A stretch of DNA of 64,000 nucleotides from Arthrobacter sp. TMP15 (GCF_039529835.1 NZ_CP154262.1:1612001-1676000), one strand, 5' to 3'; shown: positions 9,267-18,813, counted from the stretch's first letter. The notes: generated from the letters alone by a model not told the origin. Made by a program: numbers and translations.

Positions 9267-11513
9267 ATGAGGGTTCAAAACTGTCTTGATGCATTGAAGC
9301 AGGCCAGTCGGCTTGTCGATGCCTTGCGACTTGCCGATGATTTAGCCGTGCAAGCTGGTCGCAACGGGGGCGTGCGAAACCTGCGTATTCTTCGACGTGC
9401 CATTGGATCCACAGACCAGATTGTGGCGATTGCAGCGATTCACGCTGTGGCTCAAATGGATGGTGAAGAAGTTGACGTGGTGCTCTCTGACCTCCTCTCG
9501 AGTCAACAAAGATTCATCCGTGAGCACGCAGCCTGGGCGCACAGATCCCGTGTGCCCCGGCCCGGATCCGTTGGACGGTTGATAGGGCTCGTGGTTTCTG
9601 GCGGATTTGCTTCGATGCTGGCCCAGCGAACTCTAGAAGTGTGGGCCACCTCATCGCCTGACCTTGTCGCCATTGGCCTCGAAAGCGCGCTGCTAGGTGT
9701 AAAAGAACCGACGAGTCGTTACCGCTTGGTAGAGACACTTGGTTTGGTACAGCAGCCGGTTGCCACCACTCCGTTATTGGAAGTGGCACAGGACGGGAGC
9801 GAAGAAATAAGTGTCCGTGTTGCGGCTGTTGCGGCACTAGGTCAACGCCAGAGAGAAGCAGAAACAGTTGAACTACTTGAAAGACTCGTTACTTGCGGAG
9901 GAAATATTGGGGAAGTAGCCGAACTTTCCTTGGTGGATCTTGCTGCTCAGGAAGCTCCCGACAGCGTGGAGATGGTAGTTGCTCCTGAGACAGGGCTGAC
10001 GGTGGCCCAGCTGTTCCTCCACGCTGATATAGATGCGACTCTGAGCCGAGCCGGAAGCGGGGACAACGGCGGGATTGCGACCTTGTTGGTGCGTCTCGGT
10101 GATGCACTCGTAGCTGATCAGGCCCCGGTAAACGATGAAGCTGAAAAAACTGAGAAAGCTGAGAAAAGTCCAACAGCAGAAGAGGTAAGCGTCCGCAGTC
10201 TGCCAATCGGTCGAGTGCTGACACTCTCTAGGGGCGACGTCATTGATGCGGCGCAGAGCATTGTGGAATTAGAGAGAGTCAAACAGGGACATATATATGC
10301 TCGTATCCCGCTGCTCCAGCCCGCACCGGCGTCGGCGAAAGCGTGGACATTACTGGTGGCAGCCCGGCGAGGCATCAGCCGGATGCTCAGGGCTGCCGGA
10401 GACGTTCACGTCATTCATTTGAGGATGGCAGATGTGGGCAGTTTAGCTGCGTTCGACGTGGCCCGTGCCCTTGAAATTCCTGTTGTCTTCACCGTGGCGC
10501 CGGATCCCCATGCTGTTATTGATTCGATGGATCGTGCGGGGACTTTAACAAGGGAAAACTTTGGAACTATTGATGAGATAGAACATTTTTGGTTCCGCGC
10601 CAGGCTTGTGCAGCGGCTAGCGACCAACTCGGCTCATAGCGTTTTCTTCCCCCGCCCAAACTTACGCCGAGACATCATTAATTTGGTCGGAATCGACGTA
10701 GCGAAAGAACCTCTTCGGCATACTATTGTCCCTGAAGGTGTTGACCTGAAAGTCATTGACCAAGCAGTGCGTGAAGCTGAAGAACATGCTGGCGGTAAAC
10801 CAGCAACAGCAGCACTACTTGAGTTAGAAGACCTTCTTCGCGGACTTCCGCCTGCGCGACGTGGGTTGCCACTAGTGATTAGTGTCGGCCGTTTCCACAG
10901 GATTAAGGGTATGGCAACTGTTGTTGAAGCCTGGGCAGGGAGCGAGCTGCGTGATAAGACCAACCTTCTACTGATCGGGGGGAACCTCAAGAACCCCTCT
11001 GCGGATGAGCGTGAGCAACTAGGGCTAATCGACGCCATAGTTCAACCGGCTGACAGGCTAAAGGCGGGCTTGCTACTTCCCGGCCACCAGCCCAACAATA
11101 CGGTGGCCAGATGGGTTGCCGCTGCACGCACTGGAGTACCCGGCTATGCTGCGCCGCTTGGTGTTTACGTGTGTGGGAGTCTCAAAGAAGAATTCGGCAT
11201 TGCGCTGCTAGAGGCTATGGCATCGGGCTTGCTGGTAGTTGCTCCCGACAGCGGCGGCCCAGCAACTTACGTGGAACAAGGCCGCACAGGATTTCTCACG
11301 ACAACGTGGGATACCACCATGCTCGGTGACGCCATAGTTTTAGCACTGGAACAATCGGTCAATGAATCTACAGACGATCGAGCTGCTTACGCACGCAGTG
11401 TTGTTCAAGAACAGTTTACGATCGAAGCCATGGCACATACTTTGAACCACGTTTATACCTCCGTACATTCTGACGATATCGAAATGCGAAGAGAGTTGAT
11501 TACTTACCCATGA
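9267..11513 (+). CDS. HEAT-repeat protein fused to a GT4-type glycosyltransferase
   Basis: 748 aa in two parts. Residues ~1-240 are alpha-helical repeats (IVAIAAIHAVAQMDG, VRVAAVAALGQRQREAET) of the HEAT/PBS-lyase kind. A charged linker (EKTEKAEKS, ~290-305) leads to a GT-B glycosyltransferase: VISVGRFHRIKGMATVVEAW near 535-555 and the retaining-enzyme EX7E motif E641-FGIALL-E649, followed by PDSGGPATYVEQGRTGF. There is no signal peptide or transmembrane segment, so it is cytoplasmic. The start ATG 9267 has AGAGG eight bases upstream. The stop overlaps the next glycosyltransferase start (ATGA), so the two are translationally coupled. Donor and acceptor are unknown; HEAT repeats suggest docking to a protein partner. 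Confidence 0.85.
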   Translation: MRVQNCLDALKQASRLVDALRLADDLAVQAGRNGGVRNLRILRRAIGSTDQIVAIAAIHAVAQMDGEEVDVVLSDLLSSQQRFIREHAAWAHRSRVPRPGSVGRLIGLVVSGGFASMLAQRTLEVWATSSPDLVAIGLESALLGVKEPTSRYRLVETLGLVQQPVATTPLLEVAQDGSEEISVRVAAVAALGQRQREAETVELLERLVTCGGNIGEVAELSLVDLAAQEAPDSVEMVVAPETGLTVAQLFLHADIDATLSRAGSGDNGGIATLLVRLGDALVADQAPVNDEAEKTEKAEKSPTAEEVSVRSLPIGRVLTLSRGDVIDAAQSIVELERVKQGHIYARIPLLQPAPASAKAWTLLVAARRGISRMLRAAGDVHVIHLRMADVGSLAAFDVARALEIPVVFTVAPDPHAVIDSMDRAGTLTRENFGTIDEIEHFWFRARLVQRLATNSAHSVFFPRPNLRRDIINLVGIDVAKEPLRHTIVPEGVDLKVIDQAVREAEEHAGGKPATAALLELEDLLRGLPPARRGLPLVISVGRFHRIKGMATVVEAWAGSELRDKTNLLLIGGNLKNPSADEREQLGLIDAIVQPADRLKAGLLLPGHQPNNTVARWVAAARTGVPGYAAPLGVYVCGSLKEEFGIALLEAMASGLLVVAPDSGGPATYVEQGRTGFLTTTWDTTMLGDAIVLALEQSVNESTDDRAAYARSVVQEQFTIEAMAHTLNHVYTSVHSDDIEMRRELITYP

Positions 11514-12817
11514 CAGTCCTGATCATCAGTCCGGATTACGCTTCACACCTTTACCCACTTGCTGCCATGGGAACCAGCTGGCAAGACGCGGGTGAGAGGG
11601 TGGTGGTTGCGACCGGGCCCGCAACCTCTTCCATAGTTGAGTCCTTTGGCTTCGACTATGTTCCACTCCAGCTAAGTAGAGGGTCCAACCCAGGTGTGAT
11701 CCGTGCTGCGGAACAGCCCAAAGGGGAAGATGCGGCCTTGCTTGGTTTTTTTTCAGCCACTCGCAGGGGCATGATTGAAACCCTTTCATTCCAAGCCGAA
11801 GCGCGCCTGAACGACCTCATGTGGGAGCCGGTAAGTACCGCTCGTTCTGTGCAAGCAATCATTGCGGAACTCAACCCCCATACGATCATCGTTGATCATT
11901 TAGCCTTCAGTGCCCGCCTTGCCATGGTGGCGGCAGGAATTCACCACATCGACGTCGTCCTGGGCCATCCCACAGCTCTGCCGCTCCCCGGCGCCTCAGA
12001 GGTTTACGGGCTTCCACCGCACTGGCCTATCGCATTCTCACCCAGTGAGCAAGAGCTCGATGAACTGAAAAACCTATGCGTGAAAGTTGCCGAATCTTTC
12101 ACCTCCGAGTGGAATCATGCGTTGGCCGAGTTGAACCCTGCGTTGGATCCCTCTCCAGATGCATTCGCCGAGCATGGCGACCTGCTAGTTTTTAATTACC
12201 CCGCAGAGCTGATGAGCAAAGAACGCGCACAATTGCTGCCAGAACACGTTTTCATGGGCTCCTCTGTACGTTCAGAACGGACAGAACCGAAGGTGGAACG
12301 ATGGCTAGCCTCAAGCAACGAACGCTTCGTTTATGTCAGCTTTGGTAGTTTCCTTTCAGTACGTGATGATGTTCTCGGCAAGGTAGTTAGAGCGTTGCGG
12401 GAATCGGGGATCCGAGCAGCAGTTGCCTATGGGTCATCAGATCTGACGGCACTGGGGGAGATTCCTGATCATTGGCTGGTAGGTGAATTTCTGCCACAGG
12501 TGACGTTGCTGGAGTCGGCGGCAGCCGCTGTGACTCACGGAGGCAACAACAGTGTCACAGAATCTATGACTTTTGGGGTCCCGTTAGTGGTCATGCCGTT
12601 CTCTACAGACCAGTTTGCCGGTGCTGCGGCACTTGAATCGGCTGGTTTCGGGGCGGCGCTGGCCCCAAATACCAGCACGGTAGAGGACATCCGCACTGCG
12701 CTGGGTACCGTGCTGGAATTGCCTGACGAAAAGCGAGCGGCTCTGCATGCGCTCGGCCACAACCTGCGTCAAAAAACCGGGCATGCCAAGGTTTGGTCCG
12801 CCCTAACAGGTGGGTGA
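11510..12817 (+). CDS. UGT/MGT-type glycosyltransferase (GT1-like)
   Basis: 435 aa GT-B fold enzyme. The N-terminus MTVLIISPDYASHLYPLAAM is the acceptor-domain start typical of UDP-glycosyltransferases. The C-terminal donor site includes YVSFGSFLSV, FLPQVTLLESAAAAVTHGG with His343-Gly344-Gly345, NNSVTESMTFGVPLVVMPF and DQFAGAA, the UGT signature. Members usually glycosylate small or lipid aglycones. The start overlaps the preceding HEAT-GT4 stop by four bases, so the two enzymes are made together and may add successive sugars to one acceptor. No sugar-nucleotide biosynthesis gene or dedicated exporter lies nearby, so the product is unknown. Confidence 0.9.
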   Translation: MTVLIISPDYASHLYPLAAMGTSWQDAGERVVVATGPATSSIVESFGFDYVPLQLSRGSNPGVIRAAEQPKGEDAALLGFFSATRRGMIETLSFQAEARLNDLMWEPVSTARSVQAIIAELNPHTIIVDHLAFSARLAMVAAGIHHIDVVLGHPTALPLPGASEVYGLPPHWPIAFSPSEQELDELKNLCVKVAESFTSEWNHALAELNPALDPSPDAFAEHGDLLVFNYPAELMSKERAQLLPEHVFMGSSVRSERTEPKVERWLASSNERFVYVSFGSFLSVRDDVLGKVVRALRESGIRAAVAYGSSDLTALGEIPDHWLVGEFLPQVTLLESAAAAVTHGGNNSVTESMTFGVPLVVMPFSTDQFAGAAALESAGFGAALAPNTSTVEDIRTALGTVLELPDEKRAALHALGHNLRQKTGHAKVWSALTGG

Positions 12818-12883
12818 ACAACTTTAACTTTCAACACGATGGGCACCTAATCGTGGCCTCTGTTGTTGGGGCGTGCGAGTTGC

Positions 12884-12889
12884 TATCAT
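12884..12889 (+). promoter_or_regulatory. -10 element of leaderless SDR gene
   Basis: TATCAT lies six bases before ATG 12896. A weak -35 (TTGTTG) is 15 bases further upstream. There is no ribosome-binding site, which supports a leaderless transcript and choice of ATG 12896 over the upstream TTG at 12863. Confidence 0.5.
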
Positions 12890-12895
12890 GTCCCC

Positions 12896-13585
12896 ATGAC
12901 TGAACTACGTGATGCTCATCTGTTGGTTGTGGGGGCTACTGGCGGGATCGGTTCCGCAGTCTGTCGCCGGTTACGTGATGCAGGAGCGCGACTAACGCTG
13001 GCGGGAAGAAATGAGTCCAGCCTTGAGGCCCTAGCGCAGGAACTTGGTGCAGCCGTGATCACCACTGTGTCTGCTGATCTAAGTCTGCCAGATGGACCAG
13101 CAACGCTTGCCGCGGCGGTAGCGAAAGAGGGGCGCATCGATGGTGTGGTTTATGCTGCAGGGGTTGTGGCGTTCGGACCCTTGGCAGAACTCGATGATGA
13201 CACTTTTGATGAGTTAATGCTGTTGAACTTTGTCGCTCCAGTCAGACTATTGCGCAGCTTGCTTCCCTATTTGAGCCCGGGAGCAGTGGTGGTCCACCTA
13301 AGTGCGGTCGTTGCTGAGCAGCCGATGAAGGGAATGGCTGCTTATTCTGCTGTGAAGGCTGCTCTGACTGGATTTAGTACTGCTATGAGTGCCGAGCTGC
13401 GTCGACAAAAAATACGGGTCCTTGATGTTCGTCCTCCCCACACTGAGACGGGTCTGCACACCCGACCAATTTCTGGTGTCTCACCGAGGCTAGGTGATGG
13501 ACTGGATCCAGTCGAGGTTGCCAGCCGGATAGTGCTAGCAATTGCCGACGATGAGTCTGACTTACCAGCCTCAGCCTTTAGATAA
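12896..13585 (+). CDS. SDR-family oxidoreductase
   Basis: 229 aa from ATG 12896. It shows LLVVGATGGIGSAV near the N-terminus (dinucleotide site), AGRNES after the second strand (the Arg suggests NADP), VVYAAGVVAFGPL, and a Ser/Tyr/Lys active site in HLSAVVAEQPMKGMAAYSAVK. This is a classical SDR with unknown substrate. It follows the glycosyltransferase pair but seems to have its own leaderless promoter. Its 3' end overlaps the convergent SOUL gene by 15 bases. Something related to the glycosylated product is possible but not shown. Confidence 0.85.
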   Translation: MTELRDAHLLVVGATGGIGSAVCRRLRDAGARLTLAGRNESSLEALAQELGAAVITTVSADLSLPDGPATLAAAVAKEGRIDGVVYAAGVVAFGPLAELDDDTFDELMLLNFVAPVRLLRSLLPYLSPGAVVVHLSAVVAEQPMKGMAAYSAVKAALTGFSTAMSAELRRQKIRVLDVRPPHTETGLHTRPISGVSPRLGDGLDPVEVASRIVLAIADDESDLPASAFR

Positions 13586-14191
13586 TATAGTTCCCCCGAG
13601 AGTGTTTTCCAGGTTGTCCACGAGATTCAGGCCGATTTCGTTTCGACGCATAAATGATGGCTTCATCGGAGGATCAAATTTGGCGAACCGTGGCGAGCCT
13701 ACGGTTCTCAGACCTGCGTCAGCCACAGCCTGTCTCAACCTCTTGAGATGGCGATCATAGTTTGCCTCTGTCCACCGGCCACTAAAATCAATCACGGCCG
13801 AAAGGCTTTCCGGAACTGCACGAATTCTCACGAGTGAGTTGTTGGGCTTGGGTACGTTTTCCAGTGTGCTTCCTTCTGGCAGAACAAATGCTACTCGGAA
13901 CCCGGCAGGCTGGGAAAGATCGGTCTCCACATCAAATCCCTGCTGAAGGACAGGTGCTGTCATCTCAAGCGTTTCCGCTGCCGAGTCCTGAACCACCGGT
14001 GATGTCATTGAGAGTTTCTGGCTTGAGTGGTTTTCCCCAGTGATATAAGAAAAAAGATAGCGAAACGCCTTCTTGCCAGCTTGGTCGAAAGTGCCTTGTG
14101 TAATCACCTCAGCCAGCAAGTGTTTGGGATAACGGCGCACTTGGAAAACCTCGTGGCTTTGAACAATCTGGTACGGCTGCTGATCAGTCAT
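13571..14191 (-). CDS. SOUL heme-binding family protein
   Basis: 206 aa. The N-terminus QPYQIVQSHEVFQVRRYP is the typical SOUL/HEBP opening (Y-x-V-x-x-x-x-x-x-E-x-R-x-Y). YLFSYITGENHSSQKLSMTSPV, ETLEMTAPVLQ and RVAFVLPEGSTLENVPKPNN follow at the family positions. Members bind heme or tetrapyrroles; the bacterial role is poorly defined. No signal peptide. The start ATG 14191 has TAGTGT six bases upstream and no SD. It is convergent with, and overlaps, the SDR gene. Confidence 0.92.
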   Translation of the reverse strand: MTDQQPYQIVQSHEVFQVRRYPKHLLAEVITQGTFDQAGKKAFRYLFSYITGENHSSQKLSMTSPVVQDSAAETLEMTAPVLQQGFDVETDLSQPAGFRVAFVLPEGSTLENVPKPNNSLVRIRAVPESLSAVIDFSGRWTEANYDRHLKRLRQAVADAGLRTVGSPRFAKFDPPMKPSFMRRNEIGLNLVDNLENTLGGTILSKG

Positions 14192-14197
14192 GCCATC

Positions 14198-14203
14198 ACA
14201 CTA
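14198..14203 (-). promoter_or_regulatory. -10 element of leaderless SOUL gene
   Basis: On the minus strand TAGTGT ends six bases before ATG 14191; there is no ribosome-binding site between. Spacing fits transcription starting at the A of the start codon. Confidence 0.5.
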
Positions 14204-14257
14204 CTCCGCTACGGCAGCAGTGTTTCTAAACAAATGAGTAGTTTTAAAATAGAAAGA

Positions 14258-14295
14258 CCGCGTTCGATGAAAAAATGTGTTTCGATCGAACGCGG
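14258..14295 (-). terminator. Probable terminator of the amino-acid ABC operon
   Basis: CCGCGTTCGAT (14258-14268) pairs exactly with ATCGAACGCGG (14285-14295) across a 16-base loop. On the minus strand the stem is followed by TCTTTCTATTTT, a T-rich tract, as expected for the operon ending at 14381. Confidence 0.65.
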
Positions 14296-14380
14296 CCAGC
14301 TTCTTTTCTGCGATTGCTCAGGTACTGAGCCGTGTCGGTTGAGACCGTCACTGGCGCTGAACTGCAAGTCGTGTTTCTGC

Positions 14381-15148
14381 TTACAGAACTTTGGCTAGAA
14401 AAGCCTTAGTGCGGTCCATTTTCGGGTTCAACAGCACCTCCGCCGGTTTACCGGATTCCACAATGGCTCCGTTGTCGAAGAAATTCACAGTGTCGCCAAC
14501 TTCTCTGGCGAACCCCATCTCATGAGTGACCACAATCATTGTCATCCCCTCTCGGGTCAGCTCCTTCATTGCTTCTAGGACCTCCTCAACCAGCTCAGGG
14601 TCTAGTGCTGAGGTTGGTTCATCGAACAACATTATTTCTGGATCCATAGCAAGGGCCCGTGCGATCGCCACTCTTTGCTGTTGCCCGCCCGAGAGCTGGT
14701 GGGGGCGTTTGTGGCGATGACTATCGAGTCCCACTTTGCGTAGTTCTTCCACTGCACGCTTTCGGGCAATGGATTTATTCATACGCCGGACTTCTACTAG
14801 GGCGCACACCACGTTTTCCTCAGCAGTCAGGTGTCCAAACAGGTTGAATCGCTGAAACAGCATGCCCAGATTGGATCGGAACGCAGCGTATTCCTTCGTT
14901 GACCATTCGTAGTACTTACCTTCCCTGTACTCGTAGCCAACGTGTCTACCGTCTACGGTAAGGGTTCCAGAGTCGTAGCTCTCTAACGCATTGAGACAGC
15001 GCAAAAAGGTTGACTTGCCAGAACCTGAGGGACCAATGATACAACTTACCTCACCAGGTTTTACGGTGAAATTGACTCCGGTGAGGACCTGATGATTTCC
15101 GAATGACTTGGTCACGCCCTCTGCTTGAACGTGCAACTGCGCTGTCAT
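14381..15148 (-). CDS. Polar amino-acid ABC transporter ATP-binding protein
   Basis: 255 aa ABC ATPase of the GlnQ/HisP family. Walker [10 protein letters not shown] at 39-47, Q-loop near 99, signature LSGGQQQR at 152-159, Walker [14 protein letters not shown] just after, switch His in VVTHEMGFA. The sequence [14 protein letters not shown] near 69-82 is an insertion relative to standard GlnQ. It would energise the permease at 15145-16149; starts and stops overlap by four bases, giving translational coupling. It is the last gene of the amidohydrolase/ABC operon. Confidence 0.93.
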   Translation of the reverse strand: MTAQLHVQAEGVTKSFGNHQVLTGVNFTVKPGEVSCIIGPSGSGKSTFLRCLNALESYDSGTLTVDGRHVGYEYREGKYYEWSTKEYAAFRSNLGMLFQRFNLFGHLTAEENVVCALVEVRRMNKSIARKRAVEELRKVGLDSHRHKRPHQLSGGQQQRVAIARALAMDPEIMLFDEPTSALDPELVEEVLEAMKELTREGMTMIVVTHEMGFAREVGDTVNFFDNGAIVESGKPAEVLLNPKMDRTKAFLAKVL

Positions 15149-16149
15149 GACATCTCCTTGCCTGTGGCAGAAACTTCGTCCCCAATAGTGTGCGGCAAAG
15201 AACCGGGCGTAGCGCTTTCTCGTGTCTGACGAGAGCCAAGAAATATTCTCTGCAGCATACTTGGCCTGCGGACCAGCCTGACAGCCTCTGAACCGAAGCG
15301 TTTTTCCAACTTTGACTGGAAGAACGTCGCTATTGCTGTCATGACCATGTACCAGATGGATGCAACGATGAGCAGCTCCATAATCAGGTTGTTCTGCTTA
15401 TAAATCTGGGAAGCGTTGGTCATCAGATCGTTTCCCGCCACGACATAGACCAGCGACGTGGTCTTCAACATGGAAATGAACTCATTCCCTGTGGGAGGGA
15501 TAATGATGCGCAGGGCTTGGGGAAGCACAATTTTGCGCATGCGCTTACCCGGGGTCATCCCCAAGGCAAGTGCCGCCTCGGATTGCCCAGCATCAATGGC
15601 TTGAATCCCGGCCCTGACAGTTTCGGCAAAGTACGCGGCAAGGTTTAATCCCAGGCCCAGCAGCGCCGAAGTGAATCCTGTCATGACGTCGTTGGTGTTC
15701 CACGCATAACCGATGGTGGTAAAAGGAATCTTGATGATCAGCAGTGGAAACAAGAACGCTAAGTTGTACCAGAAAATCAATTGCACAAGCACAGGAGTGC
15801 CCCTAAAGAACCAGATATAAAGAGTGGCAAGCCAGTTCAACACTGGGTTATGCGCCAACCTCATAACGGCTAGAAGGACACCCAGTAACAGTCCAAGCAC
15901 AGTAGCTACCACCGAGATCATAATTGTGATCCAGATGCCGCTGATGATCTTGGGGAAGAAAAGGTACGCTGCTACCTCGTTCCAGCGGATGTTCTGGTTG
16001 GATGCCAAAGTCCACGCCAACCACGCGAACACGGCGAGGGCCAAGGTTCCGATAATCCATCGATCCGTGTGCTTGAGTCTGACAACTGGAACCAATGTTC
16101 CGTCAGGGCTCTTTAAGCTGGTCGGGCGTGCACCGCGTTGGATGGCCAC
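15145..16149 (-). CDS. Polar amino-acid ABC transporter permease
   Basis: 334 aa integral membrane subunit of the HisM/GlnP type. Hydrophobic segments begin near residue 31, and the EAA loop reads [23 protein letters not shown] followed by [21 protein letters not shown], diagnostic of polar amino-acid permeases. There are about six helices in all. It is longer than the common ~220 aa because of an N-terminal cytosolic segment and a ~45-residue C-terminal tail. A single permease suggests a homodimer. The start ATG 16149 is three bases after the binding-protein stop. Confidence 0.93.
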   Translation of the reverse strand: MAIQRGARPTSLKSPDGTLVPVVRLKHTDRWIIGTLALAVFAWLAWTLASNQNIRWNEVAAYLFFPKIISGIWITIMISVVATVLGLLLGVLLAVMRLAHNPVLNWLATLYIWFFRGTPVLVQLIFWYNLAFLFPLLIIKIPFTTIGYAWNTNDVMTGFTSALLGLGLNLAAYFAETVRAGIQAIDAGQSEAALALGMTPGKRMRKIVLPQALRIIIPPTGNEFISMLKTTSLVYVVAGNDLMTNASQIYKQNNLIMELLIVASIWYMVMTAIATFFQSKLEKRFGSEAVRLVRRPSMLQRIFLGSRQTRESATPGSLPHTIGDEVSATGKEMS

Positions 16150-16152
16150 GTG

Positions 16153-17136
16153 CTACTTGCCGTCATTGACGATGGCGGAGGGAACGGCCATCTTCTCAAC
16201 GTTCCAGGCCTGCAGGATCTTTTCGTAGCTGCCCTCCTCGATCAGTGACTGCAGAGCCTTCTGGACCGCTTGGATGACCTTTGGATCCTTCTGGCTGATA
16301 GCTATACCCCAAGGGCTGGTGGGACCATCAATGATGACGGCATCAAGAATGCTTTCTGAGGTCTGAGCACGGTATGCGGCTACCGGATAGTCATTGACAG
16401 CTGCGTCAGCACGCCCATTGCGAACCTGCAGGATAGCTTCCTGATCGCCCGCAAATTTTAGAATGTTGATGCTTGCTTTGCCGGATGACTTGCACTCTTT
16501 GTCGAAGTCTTCCAAAAGAGATAGTGAAGAGCCATTGTCAACTACCGAGACAGTCTTGCCACAGGCAGTCTCCGGAGCGCCCATACTGGCTGGATTCCCT
16601 TTTTTCACCACCCAGCCGGACCCCGATTGGACATAGTCCACAAAGGAAACGGTTTTGCGGCGTTCTTCATTGTCCGTCATGGAGGACATGATGATGTCAT
16701 ACCGTCCGGTGGTTATCCCGGGTATCTGCGCGTTGAAGTCTTCATTCTTGATGGAGATGGCCAGGCCAAGCTTATTGGCAATGGCACGGCCTAACGAGGG
16801 ATCAACTCCCACCAACGTTTCACCATCAGTGGCGAACATTTCCATGGGCGGGTAACCCTCGGAGGTGGTCATACGAAGTCCCTCTGACACCATCGTTGCG
16901 GGCAGCATGGATGTCAGCTCAGCGTCTGGTTTGACGGCATCGATGACATCCTTGGCCAAGTCTTCACTGGGTGCCGGGACAGCGGTAAAGGCACTGTTGG
17001 AAAGTGTAGGTTCGGCTCCCACACCTGAGAGCGACTGGCCACCACATGCTGAGGTCAGGAGGGCTGCGCTGACAGCAATGGATGCTAAGACCCATGGGGA
17101 GAAACTCTTCTTTGAGCTACTGGCTAAACGGTGCAT
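16153..17136 (-). CDS. Amino-acid ABC transporter substrate-binding lipoprotein
   Basis: 327 aa periplasmic-binding-protein family 3 (SBP_bac_3). A signal peptide with basic N-terminus and hydrophobic core ends at Cys31 (LLTSAC), the likely lipidation site, although the -3 residue is Thr rather than Leu. GYPPMEMFATDGETLVGVDPSLG and YDIIMSSMTDNEERR are the conserved opening of amino-acid binding proteins. It sits 51 bases after the amidohydrolase and three bases before the permease. The ligand is unknown, but linkage to a YtcJ-type amidohydrolase suggests an N-acylated or amide-containing compound. Confidence 0.92.
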   Translation of the reverse strand: MHRLASSSKKSFSPWVLASIAVSAALLTSACGGQSLSGVGAEPTLSNSAFTAVPAPSEDLAKDVIDAVKPDAELTSMLPATMVSEGLRMTTSEGYPPMEMFATDGETLVGVDPSLGRAIANKLGLAISIKNEDFNAQIPGITTGRYDIIMSSMTDNEERRKTVSFVDYVQSGSGWVVKKGNPASMGAPETACGKTVSVVDNGSSLSLLEDFDKECKSSGKASINILKFAGDQEAILQVRNGRADAAVNDYPVAAYRAQTSESILDAVIIDGPTSPWGIAISQKDPKVIQAVQKALQSLIEEGSYEKILQAWNVEKMAVPSAIVNDGK

Positions 17137-17187
17137 AGTACTTCCCTGTCGATTGTTGTGTTGATAGTTGTTTGTTAGCTAAGAAAG

Positions 17188-18813
17188 TTAAGCAGACTTG
17201 CGGTAGCGAACACGACCGCCCACCACTGTGGCTTCCACAGGAATATCGCGGATATCCGAGCTCGAGACTCGGCAGGGGTCTTCACCTAGGACAGTAAAAT
17301 CGGCCAACATGCCGGCTTTGAGCCGGCCCTTAAGCCGCTCTTCACCGGAAGCGTGGGCAGCCCCACTGGTGAATCCGGCTATCGCCTCTTGCACAGTGAC
17401 GCGTTCGGAGGGTTGCCAGCCGCCTTGTGGCAGGTGGTTGCTGTCTTGGCGGGTCACCGCGGCGTGGATTCCGTGCAGTGGGTGGGGCTGTTCCACTGGA
17501 GAATCGGAGCCAAAGGCGGGAATGGCCCCTGCATCGATCAGTGAGCGCCACGCGTAGGAGGCCAATTTTCGATCCGCTAAAAGGTTGGTTACCAGTCTGT
17601 AATCACTGGTGCAATGTGTGGGTTGCATTGAAGGGATCACACCCAGACGCGCGAGTCTTGAAACATCCCCGGGCAGAAGATGCTGTGTGTGTTCTATACG
17701 ATGACGTAACGGCTGTGCACCAGCTCCCTGCCGTGTTGCGGAAACCGGGTGATTGGTCAGGTCTTCATAAGCGTTGAGAACCAAGTGGTTTGCTCGGTCT
17801 CCAATGGCATGTGTTGCCACTGCAATGCCAGCACTGGCAGCACGGCGGACCAGGCGAAGCAGTTCCTCAAAGGGTGTGACCGCGATGCCAACATTGCCGT
17901 CCTCACCCGGGAATGGTTCCGAGACATGGCAGGTGTGTGAACCAAGTGCCCCGTCGGAGAACAATTTCACAGGACCAGTGCGTAGCCAAGGGGTTCCAGC
18001 ACCAGTGAATCGGCGCTCTGCGATGGCCAGATCAAGGGCAACTGCAGGGATTGCTTTGTGTACACGAAGTTGCAAATCTCCGGCAGCTTCAAGAGTTCGG
18101 TAGGCCGCCAAGCAGTCTTCGCCATCAAAATCATGGATCCCCGTGAGGCCAACTGAGAGTAGGAAATCCTGTGCCGTTTTGAGCTGCTGCGTAAGGTCTC
18201 CAGCTGCCGAGCTGTGCATGATGGCTTCTAGGGGTCCATGGGCTGCTTCGCGAAGGATTCCGGTTGGCTCACCAGAAGCGTCCCGCTCAATTTCTCCCCC
18301 TACGGGATCACAGCTCGCAGCTGTAATCCCAACCGCGCGAAGTGCTGCTGTGTTGGCCCACACGGTATGCCCGTCAACACTGGGCAGAGCGGCGGGGCGT
18401 CCTCCTGTGACGGAATCCAAGGCTTGCCGGGTGGGTTGGATTGGTACAGTCCATGCGTTGAAATCCCAGCGTCCGCCGAATATCCAAGCATCATGGGGCA
18501 GAGGCTGGGCGAAGGTGCGGATTCTCTCTAGCGCCTCTTCTAGATCTTTGGCCCCACGCAGGTCAACGGCAGCCAGCTCCCGGGCCAAGTTCGCCGTGTG
18601 GATGTGGGCATCAGTTAGCCCTGGAATAACGGTAGCGCCCGCTAAATCAATCGTTTCTATGGCGCCGACAGTGTGCGCACGTAGTTCCTCTGAAGTACCT
18701 AGCGCGATGATTTCTTCGCCGTGGCTCAATAAAGCTGTGGGGGATGATCCGGGAGTCTGATTGGACGGCACAGTTAAGAAGCGTCCATTGACAAATAAGC
18801 GTTGTTCAAGCAT
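17188..18813 (-). CDS. YtcJ-type amidohydrolase
   Basis: 541 aa from ATG 18813, chosen because AAGGA stands six bases upstream; an in-frame ATG at 18876 would add 21 residues not typical of the family. Metal-binding features are GLTDAHIHTANL near the N-terminus, DGALGSHT, VATHAIGDRA and FGSDSPVEQPHPLHGIHAA. This is the amidohydrolase_3 branch that includes YtcJ and the N-substituted formamide deformylase of Arthrobacter. It probably hydrolyses an amide or formamide in the cytoplasm. It is the first gene of an operon with a complete amino-acid-type ABC transporter and is divergent from a LysR regulator, so import followed by hydrolysis under LysR control is the simplest reading. Confidence 0.9.
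   Translation of the reverse strand: MLEQRLFVNGRFLTVPSNQTPGSSPTALLSHGEEIIALGTSEELRAHTVGAIETIDLAGATVIPGLTDAHIHTANLARELAAVDLRGAKDLEEALERIRTFAQPLPHDAWIFGGRWDFNAWTVPIQPTRQALDSVTGGRPAALPSVDGHTVWANTAALRAVGITAASCDPVGGEIERDASGEPTGILREAAHGPLEAIMHSSAAGDLTQQLKTAQDFLLSVGLTGIHDFDGEDCLAAYRTLEAAGDLQLRVHKAIPAVALDLAIAERRFTGAGTPWLRTGPVKLFSDGALGSHTCHVSEPFPGEDGNVGIAVTPFEELLRLVRRAASAGIAVATHAIGDRANHLVLNAYEDLTNHPVSATRQGAGAQPLRHRIEHTQHLLPGDVSRLARLGVIPSMQPTHCTSDYRLVTNLLADRKLASYAWRSLIDAGAIPAFGSDSPVEQPHPLHGIHAAVTRQDSNHLPQGGWQPSERVTVQEAIAGFTSGAAHASGEERLKGRLKAGMLADFTVLGEDPCRVSSSDIRDIPVEATVVGGRVRYRKSA

Noticed and set aside
12818-12870. Short CACGAT/ATCGTG dyad after the UGT gene as a terminator
   Set aside because: Six-base stem with a nine-base loop and no T-run; too weak to call.
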